A stretch of DNA of 64,000 nucleotides, taken from positions 1 through 64,000 of the forward strand of contig JAJFGA010000010.1 of assembly GCA_021776375.1 (NCBI GenBank), read 5' to 3'. The notes under the pieces were generated by a model, which saw nothing but the letters and a program-made list of their open reading frames with translations, was not told where the DNA came from and made no database searches. Source of the DNA: Hyphococcus sp. Its GTDB lineage: Bacteria > Pseudomonadota > Alphaproteobacteria > Caulobacterales > Parvularculaceae. The position numbers were made by a program, and so were the translations under genes. Shown here piece after piece: positions 1 through 9,488 of the stretch; the stretch's first letter is position 1; every line of letters starts with the position of its first letter.

Positions 1-25
1 CGGTAAAAGCGGGCTTTCGCTAAAG

Positions 26-40
26 TTAATAGCAGGTTAA
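26..40. promoter_or_regulatory. CtrA-type box
   Basis: A perfect TTAA-N7-TTAA motif: TTAA at 26-29 and TTAA at 37-40 with exactly seven bases between. This is the full CtrA recognition site known from Caulobacter. It ends 24 bases before the GTG start at 65, so phosphorylated CtrA bound here would most likely affect the gene downstream. The motif is seen directly; the regulation is inferred. A second perfect copy lies in the putative oriC. Confidence 0.6.
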
Positions 41-64
41 TCTATCTGGTCTGAGGGAGATTAA

Positions 65-1975
65 GTGTGGGGCCCGGTCATGGCTGACGGATCGCCGAAA
101 ATATTCAAACGACGGTCGATGGCCGCCTATGCGGAGGACGCCGACCCGCGCTTTGCAAGCGCGCCGGACCGGTTTGCCGACAAGGATAATGGCAAACGCA
201 AAGCCACTTTTGGCGACAAGCCCAAACCCCCCGCTAAGATTGCTTTCACCGGCGAGGAGTGGGGGTTCGGATATCAGGCAGCCTCTAAATTCATCAATAT
301 TGCGAGACATCGCGGCACAGTGCCCGACGCCGGTTTCGGCGCAATGGACAATGTGCGCGTTGAGCGCGAATTTGAAGAGGCCAGCAAAAATAACGCGTTT
401 GATTACAATGCGCCGGTCACGCAGCCCTTGCGCACAAAAGAACAAGCGCTCATGGCGGTTCAACAGGGAACGGCGGACTTTGCGCTCGTTCCGTTTTATA
501 ATCCGTATGCGGGCTATGATTACGAAGCGCTGCGCGCTGTCTCCAGCCTCGCCCGTATGCGCGGCATCCAACAAGTCGAGGCGACGGACCATTTTTGCCT
601 CGCCGTTCATGAATCACAGCTTTACGACATAGTGCAGTCATCCCACCCAGGCACTGGATTTTCCTCGCTACAGCGGCGGGTTCGCAAATCCTGGGGCGCG
701 ACCGATTCAGATAGCGGCAACCAGCCTGGCGACGATTATAATGGCGAGGCCCCGCGCGCTGGCCTGCCGATTGACATGGCCGACCAAAAATTAATCCGTG
801 ACCGGATTGATGTTGTGTTTGCCGGCCCCGAGGCGGCGCGGCGCTGCAAATCCAAACTCGATGGCATGCGCGCTATTGGCGTTGAAACCAAAGAAATGCC
901 GCTCACCATAGAGCCCCATCGCGAACTCGCGCGGTTGGCGCGCTCAACGATAAACACGTCCCGCCAGACAAATACGGTCTTCGATCCGATCACCGGCGAC
1001 ACCCGCCACTTTTCCACCCTTGGCGCGGAAGCGCAAAGCGGTAGCCTGTTTGCCATGGCGTTGCCGTATGAAGTCGCCATGCGCTCGTCCGACTATGTCA
1101 TCATCGATCACAATATCGACGACGCACCGCCCTTGAAGACGCGGTTTATGGTGGTTGAAAACAATCCGGACCATTCCCTTTACGAAGACAAGTACCGCAC
1201 AACCGACGCCAAAACAGGCTACTGGACGAAACGCCTGGCGGCGGTCGCAAACCCAACCGGCGCCTTCGGCCAGGGCTTTATGAATATGCTCGGCTATGTC
1301 GCTGCGACTTTGGCGGTGGTCATGATTGTCGCCGGCTTTTATGGGGTCAGCGCCGCGTCATATGCGGCGCTTGAGTTGCCTGCAGCGCTGTCGTGGCTCT
1401 CCTCTTTAACATCGACCGGCATGATGCTGCTTGGCGGCGGGCTGGCCTTTGCAGCGTTCATGCTGCTCTCGGTACAGAATACCGGCTCGCGGGGCGTGCG
1501 CGTCATGTTCTTGTTTCGCCGGGACAAAACGGCCGCCTCGATTGGCGACATTGAAAACTTCCTGCGCAACTATGGCGTCCGCCACACTGTTGTGCGCCTG
1601 GACGAGGACAGTGATGCGAAGTCGCCGGCCGCCGTAATCTTGGACGTCGAATTTTTCCCGGAAGACTTTAGCTACGGTCCCATTAAAGCGGTAACTAAGC
1701 GCATGCGTGGCTCAGTCGTTAACGGCGCGCTCAAGAAGGCTTTTCAACGCTGGAAAAACCGCGGCGTCACTATTCTTGCGGCGATGCCATTTGAGGCTGA
1801 CCAGGCACAATTGCCCAAGCACACCCCGCGCCGCTGGTGGAACGAAGCAGTCGGCGCATGGGCAGCGGATTTTACCGAGACAATGTTTATCCGTCTCTCA
1901 CGGGTGCTATTCTTCTATGTGCTGCCAGCCTTTGGAATTGGTTTTCTGGTGTGGAAGCTTCTCCTTAACGGCTAA
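65..1975 (+). CDS. Membrane-embedded prephenate dehydratase/ACT-like protein
   Basis: A 636-residue protein that I do not recognise as a named family. Residues about 58-365 resemble the prephenate dehydratase fold: an opening FTGEEWGFGYQAA stretch, ADFALVPFYNPYAG in place of the VPIENS motif, AGPEAARRC in place of the SHPQAL..C motif, and the catalytic-type KTRF at 358-361. Two transmembrane helices follow (about 409-427 and 452-472). An ACT-like region covers about 478-577 and lacks the GAL and ESRP phenylalanine-binding motifs, and a last membrane helix sits near 613-633. A GAGGGAG ribosome site just upstream favours the GTG at 65 over the ATG at 80. It may be a real enzyme or a ligand-sensing derivative. 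A CtrA box lies upstream. The domain reading is from motif recognition only. Confidence 0.7.
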   Translation: MWGPVMADGSPKIFKRRSMAAYAEDADPRFASAPDRFADKDNGKRKATFGDKPKPPAKIAFTGEEWGFGYQAASKFINIARHRGTVPDAGFGAMDNVRVEREFEEASKNNAFDYNAPVTQPLRTKEQALMAVQQGTADFALVPFYNPYAGYDYEALRAVSSLARMRGIQQVEATDHFCLAVHESQLYDIVQSSHPGTGFSSLQRRVRKSWGATDSDSGNQPGDDYNGEAPRAGLPIDMADQKLIRDRIDVVFAGPEAARRCKSKLDGMRAIGVETKEMPLTIEPHRELARLARSTINTSRQTNTVFDPITGDTRHFSTLGAEAQSGSLFAMALPYEVAMRSSDYVIIDHNIDDAPPLKTRFMVVENNPDHSLYEDKYRTTDAKTGYWTKRLAAVANPTGAFGQGFMNMLGYVAATLAVVMIVAGFYGVSAASYAALELPAALSWLSSLTSTGMMLLGGGLAFAAFMLLSVQNTGSRGVRVMFLFRRDKTAASIGDIENFLRNYGVRHTVVRLDEDSDAKSPAAVILDVEFFPEDFSYGPIKAVTKRMRGSVVNGALKKAFQRWKNRGVTILAAMPFEADQAQLPKHTPRRWWNEAVGAWAADFTETMFIRLSRVLFFYVLPAFGIGFLVWKLLLNG

Positions 1976-1988
1976 GGCTGCCGCGCGG

Positions 1989-2546
1989 TCAGGATTTATT
2001 CGGCTTGGTCGTTTTCAAAAATAGATAAACCGCGCCGCTGCCGCCATGGCGCGGGTGAGCGGCGCTGGCGCGGATGATGTGTTGGCGGAAGGCGTCTTCC
2101 AACAGCCAGTCGCGCAATTTTGCCTGTAAGACGCCGCCGGTTTTACGCCCGGCGATCGTACGTGCGCCCTTACCGGTAATCACCAACACGCAACGATGGC
2201 CGCGCCGGCGCGCCTCCAGCAAAAACCCATAAAGCGCCGCCCGCGCCGAAGCCTGATTATGCCCATGCAGATCAAACGTTGCATCGATGGGGAGGCGGCC
2301 GCGGCTGGCATGCCGGTCGAGCCGCGGGTCGCCGGCGGAAAATGCGTCCTGCGAGGTGCTTTGTGTGCGCCGCTCCGCAAGCGCCGCCGACGAGCGATGC
2401 GGCAAGGACGATATCCCGGTCAAACCGCCAGCCAGGCTTGTCGGCGGGCTTGCCTTATCCACGCCCGGCCGCCGCAACGGCGCGACATCGCGAACCGTGC
2501 GGCGCCACAGGTCATCTTCGCCCCGGCTCAGCCTGCGCCGGCTCAT
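1989..2546 (-). CDS. Smr/MutS2-domain protein
   Basis: A 185-residue protein with a basic, low-complexity N-terminal half and a C-terminal Smr domain (about 86-180). The Smr signature is visible as LHGH at 93-96 and TGKG at 124-127. Smr domains are small endonuclease or nucleic-acid-binding modules; the stand-alone proteobacterial form is linked to RNA or DNA cleavage, but its role here is unknown. The start ATG overlaps the mltA stop codon (ATGA), so the two are translationally coupled in a tim44-mltA-smr run that is conserved in alphaproteobacteria. Confidence 0.85.
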   Translation of the reverse strand: MSRRRLSRGEDDLWRRTVRDVAPLRRPGVDKASPPTSLAGGLTGISSLPHRSSAALAERRTQSTSQDAFSAGDPRLDRHASRGRLPIDATFDLHGHNQASARAALYGFLLEARRRGHRCVLVITGKGARTIAGRKTGGVLQAKLRDWLLEDAFRQHIIRASAAHPRHGGSGAVYLFLKTTKPNKS

Positions 2547-3904
2547 CGCTCGGATCGCCGGGGAAGCCTGTCGGCAACGCTGCGCGGGACAAGTACATAC
2601 ATTTCACCGCGCGCCTTCATCGCCCCGGCGACCGCGCCAGCGCCCTTGCCGGTTCCCCAAAAAACATCGCCACGCACCGGACCGCGAATGGCGCCGCCTG
2701 TATCTTGCGCCACCATAAGGCGGCGAAGGGGCTTGGGCCCGACACCATCAACCGGCTCAATATCGATCCACACCGGCGCCCCCAGCGCATGATAGCGACG
2801 GTCGACGGCAAGGCTTCTTTGCGGCGTCAGCGCCACGCCTTGCGCACCAGGCGGGCCGAGATCGCGTTCCGGCGGACCGAGTTCGCGAAAAAACACATAA
2901 GATGCATTTTCCTCACGCAGCGCGCGCGCCTTATCCGCGCCGGAGCCGGCAAGCCATCCACGGATCGACGGCATCGAGATATCTTCAAGCGGCATAATCT
3001 CGCGTTCAACCATAACCCGCCCGATGGACGTATAGGCATGTCCGTTTTGCCCGTCATAGCCCACGCGCATTTCACCGCCATCCTTAAATCGCAACCGCCC
3101 TGAGCCCTGTATCTGGAGGAAAAACAAATCATCGGCGGCAAGCCAAGCGATCGGCGCAGCGGCGCCGTTCAGCGCACCCTGATTGATCGCCTTGCGGTCC
3201 GCATAAGGAACAAGCTGGCGCCCCGCCAGCTTTCCTGCAATGCGCTGCCCCGATAGCTCCTCGCGGAAGACGCCAAGATCGACTTCAATAAGATCGCCCG
3301 GACGCCGAAAAACCGGTGTTGTAAACACCTTTCCGGGCGTTCGGGCGGCGTCATAAATCGGCTCAAAATAGCCTGTGAACAGGCCTGTTTCCTCGATTTT
3401 CGGCCCCTTACGGCGGATCGGGCTATCCGGCAGGGGCGGGCGATATTGAAGGATTTGCACCGGCTGGAAATTATTTTCAAAGAACACCCGAAAGGCGCCG
3501 CGCTTAACCGACAGATCCGAGTAATAGCGACTATTGATCTCCCCTGCCTCTTCACATGGCCTGCGCCAATCCCCCACCGATCCTGCAAGCGTTAAATTCT
3601 GAAACCGGTCGCCAAGGTATTCTTGCGGGTTCGCCGCTTCAGACGGATCGCGCGCCAGGAGCGCTTCGCACGACCTTAAAAAGGCGGCGAAAGCCGGTAG
3701 AGAGTCATCTTGTTGCCAATCGCGAAGCTGGTAAAAATCAGCGAGCCGAAAGTCGATGCCCGGCGCACCATAGGCTGCATCAACGTGCCGCCTGTCATAG
3801 AACGGCGCAACGATCCCGCTGAACACAAGGAAGCCGGCGAGCAGCGCAAAAATTGTGCTGGCGAGCAAAGCCGCTCTGATTTGGATATGGTTCGGTATGA
3901 ACAA
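2543..3904 (-). CDS. mltA: Membrane-bound lytic murein transglycosylase A
   Basis: A 453-residue MltA homologue that cleaves the beta-1,4 bond between MurNAc and GlcNAc in peptidoglycan and forms 1,6-anhydro ends. An N-terminal hydrophobic segment (about 11-33) acts as a signal or membrane anchor; there is no clear lipobox. The middle holds the MltA barrel (ETGLFTGYFEPIYD), and the C-terminus has the 3D domain with VAQDTGGAI and GDVFWG, which contains the expected catalytic aspartate. It lies between tim44 and smr. The AmpG-like permease at 44.7-46.4 kb could import its anhydro-muropeptide products. Confidence 0.93.
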   Translation of the reverse strand: MFIPNHIQIRAALLASTIFALLAGFLVFSGIVAPFYDRRHVDAAYGAPGIDFRLADFYQLRDWQQDDSLPAFAAFLRSCEALLARDPSEAANPQEYLGDRFQNLTLAGSVGDWRRPCEEAGEINSRYYSDLSVKRGAFRVFFENNFQPVQILQYRPPLPDSPIRRKGPKIEETGLFTGYFEPIYDAARTPGKVFTTPVFRRPGDLIEVDLGVFREELSGQRIAGKLAGRQLVPYADRKAINQGALNGAAAPIAWLAADDLFFLQIQGSGRLRFKDGGEMRVGYDGQNGHAYTSIGRVMVEREIMPLEDISMPSIRGWLAGSGADKARALREENASYVFFRELGPPERDLGPPGAQGVALTPQRSLAVDRRYHALGAPVWIDIEPVDGVGPKPLRRLMVAQDTGGAIRGPVRGDVFWGTGKGAGAVAGAMKARGEMYVLVPRSVADRLPRRSER

Positions 3905-3936
3905 GTTTCAGCGTTCTCACAATTGACGCTGAAAAG

Positions 3937-4005
3937 TCTAGAGCGCCGGGCGAAAAAGTGGAAACCGGTTTTTCGTGTAATCCGGCGCGCAACAAAGAAT
4001 CTAGA
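3937..4005. repeat. RIME/REP-like palindromic element
   Basis: An intergenic palindrome bounded by TCTAGA at both ends (3937-3942 and 4000-4005). The inner arms GCGCCGG (3943-3949) and CCGGCGC (3982-3988) and a central CGAAAAA / TTTTTCG pair flank an AAACCGGTTT core. The GCGAAAAAGTGGAAACCGG text is typical of small palindromic repeats scattered in alphaproteobacterial genomes. A related, more degenerate copy lies at about 50123-50178. Confidence 0.6.
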
Positions 4006-4040
4006 CCATGGGCGATACTTCTTAATCGCCTGATGGTCTA
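4002..4040 (-). terminator. Hairpin after tim44
   Basis: Inverted repeat immediately after the tim44 stop: TAGACCAT plus GGCGAT on one side (4002-4016) and ATCGCC plus ATGGTCTA on the other (4024-4039). On the minus strand it is followed by a T-rich stretch. It overlaps the edge of the palindromic repeat, so the repeat may have supplied the terminator. Confidence 0.5.
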
Positions 4041-4682
4041 GGCCGCGCCGCCTGTCGCGACAAGAATCCAGTTGGGGTCTCGGCTTGAGCGTTTCTTTGA
4101 AAAGGTCCAGCGATCCTTAACCAGCTCAATCCGGTTCGGGTCCCCGTCAACCACATTGCCCTCTTTATCGCGGGTAACGCGCACCTGGTTGGAGGTAAAC
4201 TCTGTGGTCGCCCGCATCCGGCCCTGATCAACCTGACTATCAACGATGGCGGCATGATCAACGCCGATAAATTTGAGATCAGCACTCTGGCCAGCTTCCT
4301 CGCGCGCCACGACTGCAAGCTTGAAAGCATCGTATACAGAATCGCTGAGATAGGCGCGGATAGACCGCAGATCGCCGGAGGCAAAAGCTTCAACAATCAT
4401 CTCATAGGCCGCCTGTGCGCCGGCGAGATATTCAGATTCACTAAATTCCGGCTCAGCCTCGCGCAGCACCCGCGCATTGGTCGATACCGGCGCCGGCGGC
4501 GCTTCATCGCCATGTTGAGCCTCGTCCGCATCATCGGCCTGGCGCTCACTCGCGCTCGCCTTCGCCTGCAAGCCGTCTACATCATGGCGCTGCTCATGGC
4601 CTGAGCGCGTACCCATCACCGACATCAGCCGAAATAGGATAAAGGCCGTAAGGCCGGCGAAGAAAAGAAGAACTGGATCCAT
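4038..4682 (-). CDS. Tim44-like domain protein
   Basis: A 214-residue protein with one N-terminal membrane helix (about 4-20), an acidic charged linker, and a C-terminal Tim44-like domain from about residue 80 (SEYLAGAQAAYEMIVEAFASGD..). The family is related to mitochondrial TIM44, which tethers Hsp70 to the import channel. The bacterial version is inner-membrane anchored and its role is not settled. It is transcribed in the same direction as mltA and smr and divergently from fxsA. Confidence 0.85.
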   Translation of the reverse strand: MDPVLLFFAGLTAFILFRLMSVMGTRSGHEQRHDVDGLQAKASASERQADDADEAQHGDEAPPAPVSTNARVLREAEPEFSESEYLAGAQAAYEMIVEAFASGDLRSIRAYLSDSVYDAFKLAVVAREEAGQSADLKFIGVDHAAIVDSQVDQGRMRATTEFTSNQVRVTRDKEGNVVDGDPNRIELVKDRWTFSKKRSSRDPNWILVATGGAA

Positions 4683-4767
4683 ATCTGGTCGATTTTACAC
4701 TGAAAAATCTTAAAAATGCGCGAGCCCTTCTTATATAGGGTGGAAATTGCGGGAAACACCACAGCTT

Positions 4768-5166
4768 ATGTTTTTTATCCTTCTGATAGTGTTCGTTTTA
4801 GGCCCGATTGCCGAAATTTACGTACTTCTGGCCGCCGGCTCGGCATTTGGGGTTTTACCGGTCGTCGGCGCCTGTCTGGCGACGGCGCTTATCGGCGGCT
4901 GGATTATCCGGATGCAGGGCCTAACGGCGCTCGAAAATGCCCGCCGGGAGCTGGGAGAGGGCAGGCCGCCGGTAGCCGCCGCCCTCGATGGCGCCCTGTT
5001 GGTCGTTGCAGCGCCATTCCTGATGACGCCCGGCTTTCTGACGGACGCAGTAGGCTTTGCCTTGCTGGCGCCGCCTATCCGCCAGCTTATTGGGCGAATG
5101 GCCCTGCGGGAAATCAAGCGCCGCATAGGCCGTGGCGATGCGACAATAACCATCCACCGGCCATAG
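4768..5166 (+). CDS. fxsA: FxsA family membrane protein
   Basis: A 132-residue FxsA-type protein, counted from the ATG at 4768; an upstream in-frame TTG at 4747 would add seven residues, but the family normally begins MFF. It starts with a hydrophobic helix (MFFILLIVFVLGPIAEIYVL), has a glycine-rich central membrane pair and a basic cytoplasmic tail. FxsA of E. coli affects exclusion of phage T7 when overproduced; its normal role is unknown. It is divergent from tim44 and lies upstream of secB. Confidence 0.88.
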   Translation: MFFILLIVFVLGPIAEIYVLLAAGSAFGVLPVVGACLATALIGGWIIRMQGLTALENARRELGEGRPPVAAALDGALLVVAAPFLMTPGFLTDAVGFALLAPPIRQLIGRMALREIKRRIGRGDATITIHRP

Positions 5167-5252
5167 AACTCTGAGTGAAAAGCAGGCGCCGGGTTGCAGG
5201 CGGCGGGGTCGGCGTGTAAAGAGCGCGCTTCGTAAAATGAGACGGTGACGCA

Positions 5253-5747
5253 ATGTCTGAAACGCCCGAAGACCCAAACCAAACCCCAACTGGAGAACCA
5301 GGCAATAACGGCCCGTCATTTGCTGTCCTTACCCAGTACCTCAAAGACATGTCCTTTGAGAATCCGAATGCGCCGGCGAGCTTTCAGACCAGTTCCCCGC
5401 CCCAGATGGAAGTCAATGTTGACGTTGAGGGGCGACCGCTGGCGCAGGACCAATATGAAGTTGAGCTAACCGCGTCAGCGCGCGCAACACGCGACGACAA
5501 AGTGGTATTTGTCGTTGAGGCGTCTTACGCTGGTGTTTTTGAAATCAAGAACCTGCCGCGTGAACAGCTCGAAATGGCGATGCTGGTTGAGTGCCCGCGG
5601 CTTTTATTCCCATTTATGCGCCAGATTATTGCTGATGCGACACGCAACGGAAATTATCCACCCTTGATGTTGGAGCCGATAGACTTCATGGGGATATTTC
5701 TCGCCAATAAAGACCGCGCACAAAGCAACGCCGCCGGACAAGCCTAA
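5253..5747 (+). CDS. secB: Protein-export chaperone SecB
   Basis: A 164-residue SecB homologue, a tetrameric cytoplasmic chaperone that keeps presecretory proteins unfolded and hands them to SecA. The family core starts at PSFAVLTQYLKDMSFENPNAP; the FVVEASYAGVFEI and CPRLLFPFMRQIIADATRNGNYPPLMLEPIDF stretches are typical, here naming about 15 and 31 residues without further detail. The N-terminal 20 residues are a variable acidic extension. It is convergent with dnaQ, five bases apart. Confidence 0.95.
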   Translation: MSETPEDPNQTPTGEPGNNGPSFAVLTQYLKDMSFENPNAPASFQTSSPPQMEVNVDVEGRPLAQDQYEVELTASARATRDDKVVFVVEASYAGVFEIKNLPREQLEMAMLVECPRLLFPFMRQIIADATRNGNYPPLMLEPIDFMGIFLANKDRAQSNAAGQA

Positions 5748-5752
5748 GCCCA

Positions 5753-6469
5753 TTACTCTGCGGGCGTGCGCCACAAACTCTCGGCGCCAAGATCGGCCAA
5801 AAAAGCTTCGTGTGCGTCCTTTTCTTCCTCGGTAATCCGCGGAGCCAATGGCGCTGGACGCGCGCGCGCCTGGCGCGATAGCCCCGTGCCATTGGCGGCC
5901 CTGTCGCCGTCGCCATTTTCGTCGCGCGCGAAATTCAGCCCTGCCTGAGCGCCGCCGGTCAACTCAATATAAACTTCGGCGAGGAGCCTGGAATCGAGAA
6001 GCGCGCCGTGCCCATCGCGTTTGCGCTCATCGGTGTCGATACTAAAGCGCCCACAAAGCGCATCAAGGCTCGCCGGGGCGCCGGGAAACTTTCGCCGCGC
6101 AAGAAGCAGCGTATCAACGAGCTTATTGCCCAGCACTGGCAGGCCCGCCGCCTTTAGCTCCGCTTGCAGGAAGGGCATATCGAAGCCGGCGCCATTATGG
6201 GCGACCAGCTCAGCCTTACCGATAAACGCGCAAAAAGCGGGTGCAACTTTTTCATCCGCGAAACTCGGCTTGTCCGCAAGAAACGCTTGTGAGAGGCCAT
6301 GAACCCGGAACGCACCATCCGGCATGTCACGTTCCGGATTGACGTAGATGTGGAAATTTCTCCCCGTCACCGCACCATTGACCAGCTCAATCGCCCCGAT
6401 CTCGACAATCCGGTGGCCTTCGGAAAACTTAAACCCTGTGGTTTCTAGATCGAATACAACCTGACGCAT
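5753..6469 (-). CDS. dnaQ: DNA polymerase III epsilon subunit
   Basis: A 238-residue proofreading 3'-5' exonuclease. All three exonuclease motifs are visible: VFDLETTGF (Exo I, Asp and Glu), HNGAGFDMPFL (Exo II), and HGALLDSRLLAEVY (Exo III-epsilon, His and Asp). The C-terminal tail is the region that binds the polymerase alpha subunit. In most relatives dnaQ follows coaE directly; here coaE is about 35 kb away, on the other side of the putative oriC. That displacement is discussed as a finding. Confidence 0.95.
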   Translation of the reverse strand: MRQVVFDLETTGFKFSEGHRIVEIGAIELVNGAVTGRNFHIYVNPERDMPDGAFRVHGLSQAFLADKPSFADEKVAPAFCAFIGKAELVAHNGAGFDMPFLQAELKAAGLPVLGNKLVDTLLLARRKFPGAPASLDALCGRFSIDTDERKRDGHGALLDSRLLAEVYIELTGGAQAGLNFARDENGDGDRAANGTGLSRQARARPAPLAPRITEEEKDAHEAFLADLGAESLWRTPAE

Positions 6470-6488
6470 GTGACCTCGTACCCCGAAT

Positions 6489-9194
6489 TTATTCTGCAGG
6501 AGGAAAGAGCGTGGTCTTCACCTGGGCTGCGAGCCCACGCAACGTAAACGGCTTTTGAATATACTCGGCGCCGTCGATGACGTCGAGCTGTTCACGAACG
6601 GCAGATTCGGCATAGGCCGACATGAAAATTACTTTTGCCTTAAGACCAAGTTGCTCGCGCGCCTCAGAGACAAACGACGGCCCGTCGAGAACGTTCATCA
6701 TGACATCGGAGATGACTAGGTCAAAATCGACGCCTTCTTCCTCAAGGATTTCAAGCGCGTCCTCACCGTCCTCAGCAACGGTGATTTCATAGCCGCAGTC
6801 GGTGAGGGTGGCGGCGACGAAGGTGCGCACGGAATCCTCGTCTTCGACAATCAAGATCCGCCCGGCGCCGGTCAAGTCTTGTGACTGGCTGGGCGCAACC
6901 GCGGCGACATCTACTTTTTCTTCTACGGCGCCAGTATAAGCAGGCAGGTATATACTGAAAACCGCACCACCGCCGTCGCGATTGGCGAGCGCGATGGCGC
7001 CATCCATTTGCCGGATAATTCCGTAAACCGTGGAAAGGCCGAGCCCAGTGCCTTTTCCTGATTCTTTGGTTGTAAAAAATGGATCGAAAATTTTCGCTGC
7101 AATTTCCGGCGACACGCCGGGCCCCATATCGGCGACCTCAATCAAAACATAGTCCTGCTCGCTAAGGCCAGGGATGTTCAACGCCTTGATGTCATCGGCT
7201 GGAATATTCTCAGTCCGGATCGTCAGCGCCCCCCCTCCCGGGCCCATTGCATCGCGCGCATTGACCGCAAGGTTCATAATCGCGGTTTCCAGCTGGTACC
7301 GGTCAACCTTCACCAGCGGCAACGCCCTGCCATTGATAAGCTCAAAGCGAACCTTCTCTCCAATTGCGCGGGTGAGAAAGCGGGAGAAGTCTCGCAATAT
7401 CTCTGTTACGGACAGAACTTCGCGCTTCAGCGTTTGCTTGCGCGAAAATGCGAGTAGCTGTTTTGTTGTGTTGGCGGCGCGCTGCGCGTTCTCGCGGATC
7501 TGCACAAGCTCGGTGTAGGACGGATCGCCCGCCGGATGTTTCAACATCAATCGTTCGCACTGGCCCAGAACGACTTGCAGGTAATTGTTGAAATCATGCG
7601 CAACATTGCTGGCGACCTCGCCGATGCCGCGCAGTTTCTGGTCTTGCGCATAGCCTTCTTCCATGCGCTTGCGGTCGGTAATATCGACGGAATAAAGAAG
7701 GGTTTTGCGCACGCCATAAGCGCCGCGCTTGCGCCGCACAGGGCGCGGATAGATCGCAAATGTCCGCGCCTCAACGCCGGTCCCGATGGTTGTTTCAATG
7801 GGCGTCAGCGCCGTGCCGGCCTTGCCTTTGCGCCTGACTTCAGCGGCGATTTCATCAAGCGCAGCCTGGCTCAAAAGTTTCGCCAGGGGCGTATTTTTCT
7901 TGGCGCCGCCAAACACGTCCGTAAACGCCTTATTGGCTTGCGTTACACGTCCTTCGCGATTGATCTCACCTTCGACAATGGCGATCCCGAACGGCGATTC
8001 AGAGATATCGCCTGAGAGCGTCACCTCTTCAACCTCATCGGCGGCTTCGTCGATAATTAATTCAACGCAAGCAAAACCCTCGCCGACGCCGCCGCGCCGA
8101 AAAGCGACAAAAGCGCCGTCAATAGGGTCAGCGTCATGTCTGCGGATCAGCGCCGGCAGCTGGGCTCGGTCAAGCCGCCATAGTGAACGCACAAGGTCGG
8201 CTGTCTCCCCCAAGACAACATCATCGATATGGCAAATGGCGCCGCGCGCTACGCCGAGCGCCTCGCGCATAGCGGCGTTGGCCCACGGGATCTGTCCTGA
8301 CTTTTCGAGCGCCAGCACCGGCCGCGGGAAATCAGCATAGGCCGATGCCAGAACATCGTGTTTTTCTTCATCAACTGGCAATTCACGCAACCGCCAGGCG
8401 ACATGATCATCCTCACCGCGAATAGGACGCACACTGACCTCAAACCGACGCCGCTTGCCGCCTCCCTCAAGTCCCATAAGCTGGTAGATAACCTCCTCGG
8501 CCGGCTCCCCGCCCTTTGCGGCGCGGCAGAGGCGGAAAACTTTGGTTGCTTCTGCGCCCTGCTGGGCGAAGAACCGGTCGATGCGCGGCGGCAGCCCGGC
8601 CGGACCTGTGACGCTGGCCTCTTTTGCAAGATGAAAATAGGCGCGGTTGGCATAGGTGACGACACCGTCGCGACGAGTGACAAGGCGCGCATCCTGATCG
8701 GCGTCGAGAACACGCTCAGCCAAGCCTAGCGCACCTAGAATATCAGCCCCCGCCAGCTCGGCGACATCTGAAGAAGATTTGCCGCTGGCGCGCCGCAACA
8801 TCGCCCCGGACAACAATATCGGCGAGAACCTGCTTTTAGCGGCGGCCACAACAAACAGCGCAACGATCAACACCAATATGCCCGCAAGCACCAGAGCCGG
8901 ACCAGTCACCTCCGCGGAGGACAGAACATAATAGACAACGGCGGTGAGGCCGACAAATATGCACCCCCATAGAAGCCAGAAGGTGGCGACATGGACAATG
9001 CCGCCGCTGGCGGCGTCTGGTTCGGCCGGTTTCGTTTTCTTGGCCGCCGCCTCGTCCAACAACGCGATGATTTCCGCCGGCGTATGCGGGCGGCTTGCGG
9101 GTGTCGGTGCCTTGGTCAAATCAGCGGCTGCCGCTTTTTCGGCGGAGGGTTTCCCTGATTGGGGTGGGCGTTTTGATGAGGACGCACTCGGCAC
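6489..9194 (-). CDS. cckA: Cell-cycle hybrid histidine kinase CckA
   Basis: A 901-residue hybrid kinase. It has an Ala/Pro-rich N-terminus, two membrane helices (about 70-92 and 98-118), PAS-like regions (about 160-510), a HisKA domain with [10 protein letters not shown] (His534), an HATPase domain with [11 protein letters not shown] and [12 protein letters not shown], and a C-terminal receiver (about 778-895) with phospho-acceptor Asp830 in DLVISD. This is the CckA architecture. CckA passes phosphate through ChpT to CtrA and can also act as a phosphatase. The start is GTG. The presence of CckA fits the two CtrA boxes in this window. Confidence 0.92.
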   Translation of the reverse strand: MPSASSSKRPPQSGKPSAEKAAAADLTKAPTPASRPHTPAEIIALLDEAAAKKTKPAEPDAASGGIVHVATFWLLWGCIFVGLTAVVYYVLSSAEVTGPALVLAGILVLIVALFVVAAAKSRFSPILLSGAMLRRASGKSSSDVAELAGADILGALGLAERVLDADQDARLVTRRDGVVTYANRAYFHLAKEASVTGPAGLPPRIDRFFAQQGAEATKVFRLCRAAKGGEPAEEVIYQLMGLEGGGKRRRFEVSVRPIRGEDDHVAWRLRELPVDEEKHDVLASAYADFPRPVLALEKSGQIPWANAAMREALGVARGAICHIDDVVLGETADLVRSLWRLDRAQLPALIRRHDADPIDGAFVAFRRGGVGEGFACVELIIDEAADEVEEVTLSGDISESPFGIAIVEGEINREGRVTQANKAFTDVFGGAKKNTPLAKLLSQAALDEIAAEVRRKGKAGTALTPIETTIGTGVEARTFAIYPRPVRRKRGAYGVRKTLLYSVDITDRKRMEEGYAQDQKLRGIGEVASNVAHDFNNYLQVVLGQCERLMLKHPAGDPSYTELVQIRENAQRAANTTKQLLAFSRKQTLKREVLSVTEILRDFSRFLTRAIGEKVRFELINGRALPLVKVDRYQLETAIMNLAVNARDAMGPGGGALTIRTENIPADDIKALNIPGLSEQDYVLIEVADMGPGVSPEIAAKIFDPFFTTKESGKGTGLGLSTVYGIIRQMDGAIALANRDGGGAVFSIYLPAYTGAVEEKVDVAAVAPSQSQDLTGAGRILIVEDEDSVRTFVAATLTDCGYEITVAEDGEDALEILEEEGVDFDLVISDVMMNVLDGPSFVSEAREQLGLKAKVIFMSAYAESAVREQLDVIDGAEYIQKPFTLRGLAAQVKTTLFPPAE

Positions 9195-9488
9195 GAGGGA
9201 CTTGTCTCCAGGAGGTCAGGTGATTCGAATCTGTTATTATGGCGGGCTTTGCTAGGCGAAGCCACTGAGCTTTATGGCTTTATTGGTCTGGTTTTCCGCA
9301 GCCTCGCAAGCCCGCTGGGTTTGTCTCTGGCTGCCTTTGCAGGTTTTGGCTAAATCCAGATCGTGACCATTGAAAACAGCCCGCTTGGCCCTACTTCGTT
9401 GCTGTCTGAGCCTTCTGTTATGGATGACCCGGCGGCGTGGTGTGGCGCCGTTGTAAATCCTTATACTGAATAGCAACGGGAATTACGA

